Below are positions 5,976 to 6,402 of a stretch of DNA of 6,402 nucleotides, in pieces (the stretch's first letter is position 1; the number at the start of each line of letters is the position of its first letter). A program made the translations under genes and the position numbers. The notes under the pieces are model-generated. The model was not told where the DNA came from. It ran no database searches and worked only from the letters and a program-made list of their open reading frames with translations. Origin of the DNA: Alphaproteobacteria bacterium (GTDB taxonomy: Bacteria; Pseudomonadota; Alphaproteobacteria; Rhizobiales; Devosiaceae); contig JAHJOS010000398.1 in the NCBI GenBank assembly GCA_018820005.1, forward strand, positions 1 through 6,402, in the 5' to 3' direction.

Positions 5976-6402
5976 ATGGTCAAAAAACCGCAACTCGCAA
6001 TCGACACCCGTCCCTGGCGCGACCCTGCGGCCAAGCCCTTTGTCCGCATCAAGAACGTCACCAAGAAGTTCGGCGACATCTTCGCTGTCTCCGACGTGTC
6101 GCTCGATATCTACAAAAGCGAGCTGTTCTGCCTGTTGGGCGGTTCTGGCTCGGGCAAATCGACCCTGCTGCGCATGCTGGCCGGCTTTGAGGAGCCCACC
6201 AGCGGCACCATCGAGATCGATGGCCAGGACATGACCCATGTCGCGCCCTACAACCGCCCTGTGAACATGATGTTCCAGTCCTATGCGCTATTCCCGCATA
6301 TGAATGTGGAACAAAATATTGCCTACGGCCTCAAGCGCGACGGCCTGCCGCGCGCCGAGATTGCCGAGCGCGTGCGCGAACTGCTCGGCCTGGTCAAGCT
6401 CA
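5976..6402 (+). CDS. potG: Polyamine ABC transporter ATP-binding protein, N-terminal part only
   Basis: This is the ATPase that powers polyamine import on the cytoplasmic face of the membrane. I translated 142 codons from ATG 5976 to the window edge; full proteins are about 370-380 aa. Present are a 20-residue N-terminal lead typical of PotG, the A-loop aromatic F32, the Walker A motif GGSGSGKST at 55-63 with K61, and the Q-loop Q101 in NMMFQSYALFPHM. The ABC signature, Walker B, switch His and the C-terminal regulatory domain lie outside. AGGGG sits five bases before the start. It follows potF by 54 bp on the same strand, with the hairpin between, and permease genes (potH, potI) are expected next. 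The assignment to PotG rather than PotA rests mainly on the potF neighbour. Confidence 0.9.
   Translation, partial: MVKKPQLAIDTRPWRDPAAKPFVRIKNVTKKFGDIFAVSDVSLDIYKSELFCLLGGSGSGKSTLLRMLAGFEEPTSGTIEIDGQDMTHVAPYNRPVNMMFQSYALFPHMNVEQNIAYGLKRDGLPRAEIAERVRELLGLVKL

Overview
The window is a GC-rich piece of a bacterial chromosome with ordinary single-copy metabolic genes and no mobile-element signature. An alphaproteobacterium of the Hyphomicrobiales is the best fit, perhaps Devosia-like. The reasons are the base composition, a tRNA-Ala promoter matching the alphaproteobacterial CTTGAC-N17-CTATAT pattern, and the style of the proteins. The genus is a guess made without any database search.

Layout from left to right. 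(1) 1-1289, minus strand: a nearly complete M20-family metallo-dipeptidase gene that runs off the left edge. (2) 1290-1436: a divergent control region with a perfect GntR/FadR-type palindrome (TAGT-AAC-ACTA). (3) 1437-2210, plus strand: an FCD-domain GntR regulator that lacks the last of the four usual metal ligands. (4) 2262-2337, minus strand: tRNA-Ala(CGC) with its own promoter. (5) 2338-2568: a gene-free stretch rich in inverted repeats. (6) 2569-4403, minus strand: a two-gene pseudouridine catabolism operon, psuG then psuK, overlapping by ATGA. (7) 4404-4829: a divergent intergenic region of about 425 bp. (8) 4830-6402, plus strand: the start of a polyamine ABC transporter operon, with a PotF-like binding protein, an intercistronic hairpin and the N-terminal part of a PotG-like ATPase cut by the right edge.

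How the parts fit together. PsuK phosphorylates pseudouridine and PsuG splits the product into uracil and ribose 5-phosphate, so the pair recovers a modified nucleoside released by RNA turnover. The pot genes would import putrescine or a related polyamine. The peptidase would finish peptide breakdown. These are scavenging functions, but nothing shows that one regulator controls them all. The GntR protein most plausibly controls itself and the divergent peptidase gene.

I found no convincing undescribed multi-gene system. The points most worth a second look are the nested inverted repeats at 2381-2493, the Val in place of a metal-binding His in the regulator, the altered polyamine pocket in PotF, and the GntR operator overlapping a possible promoter.
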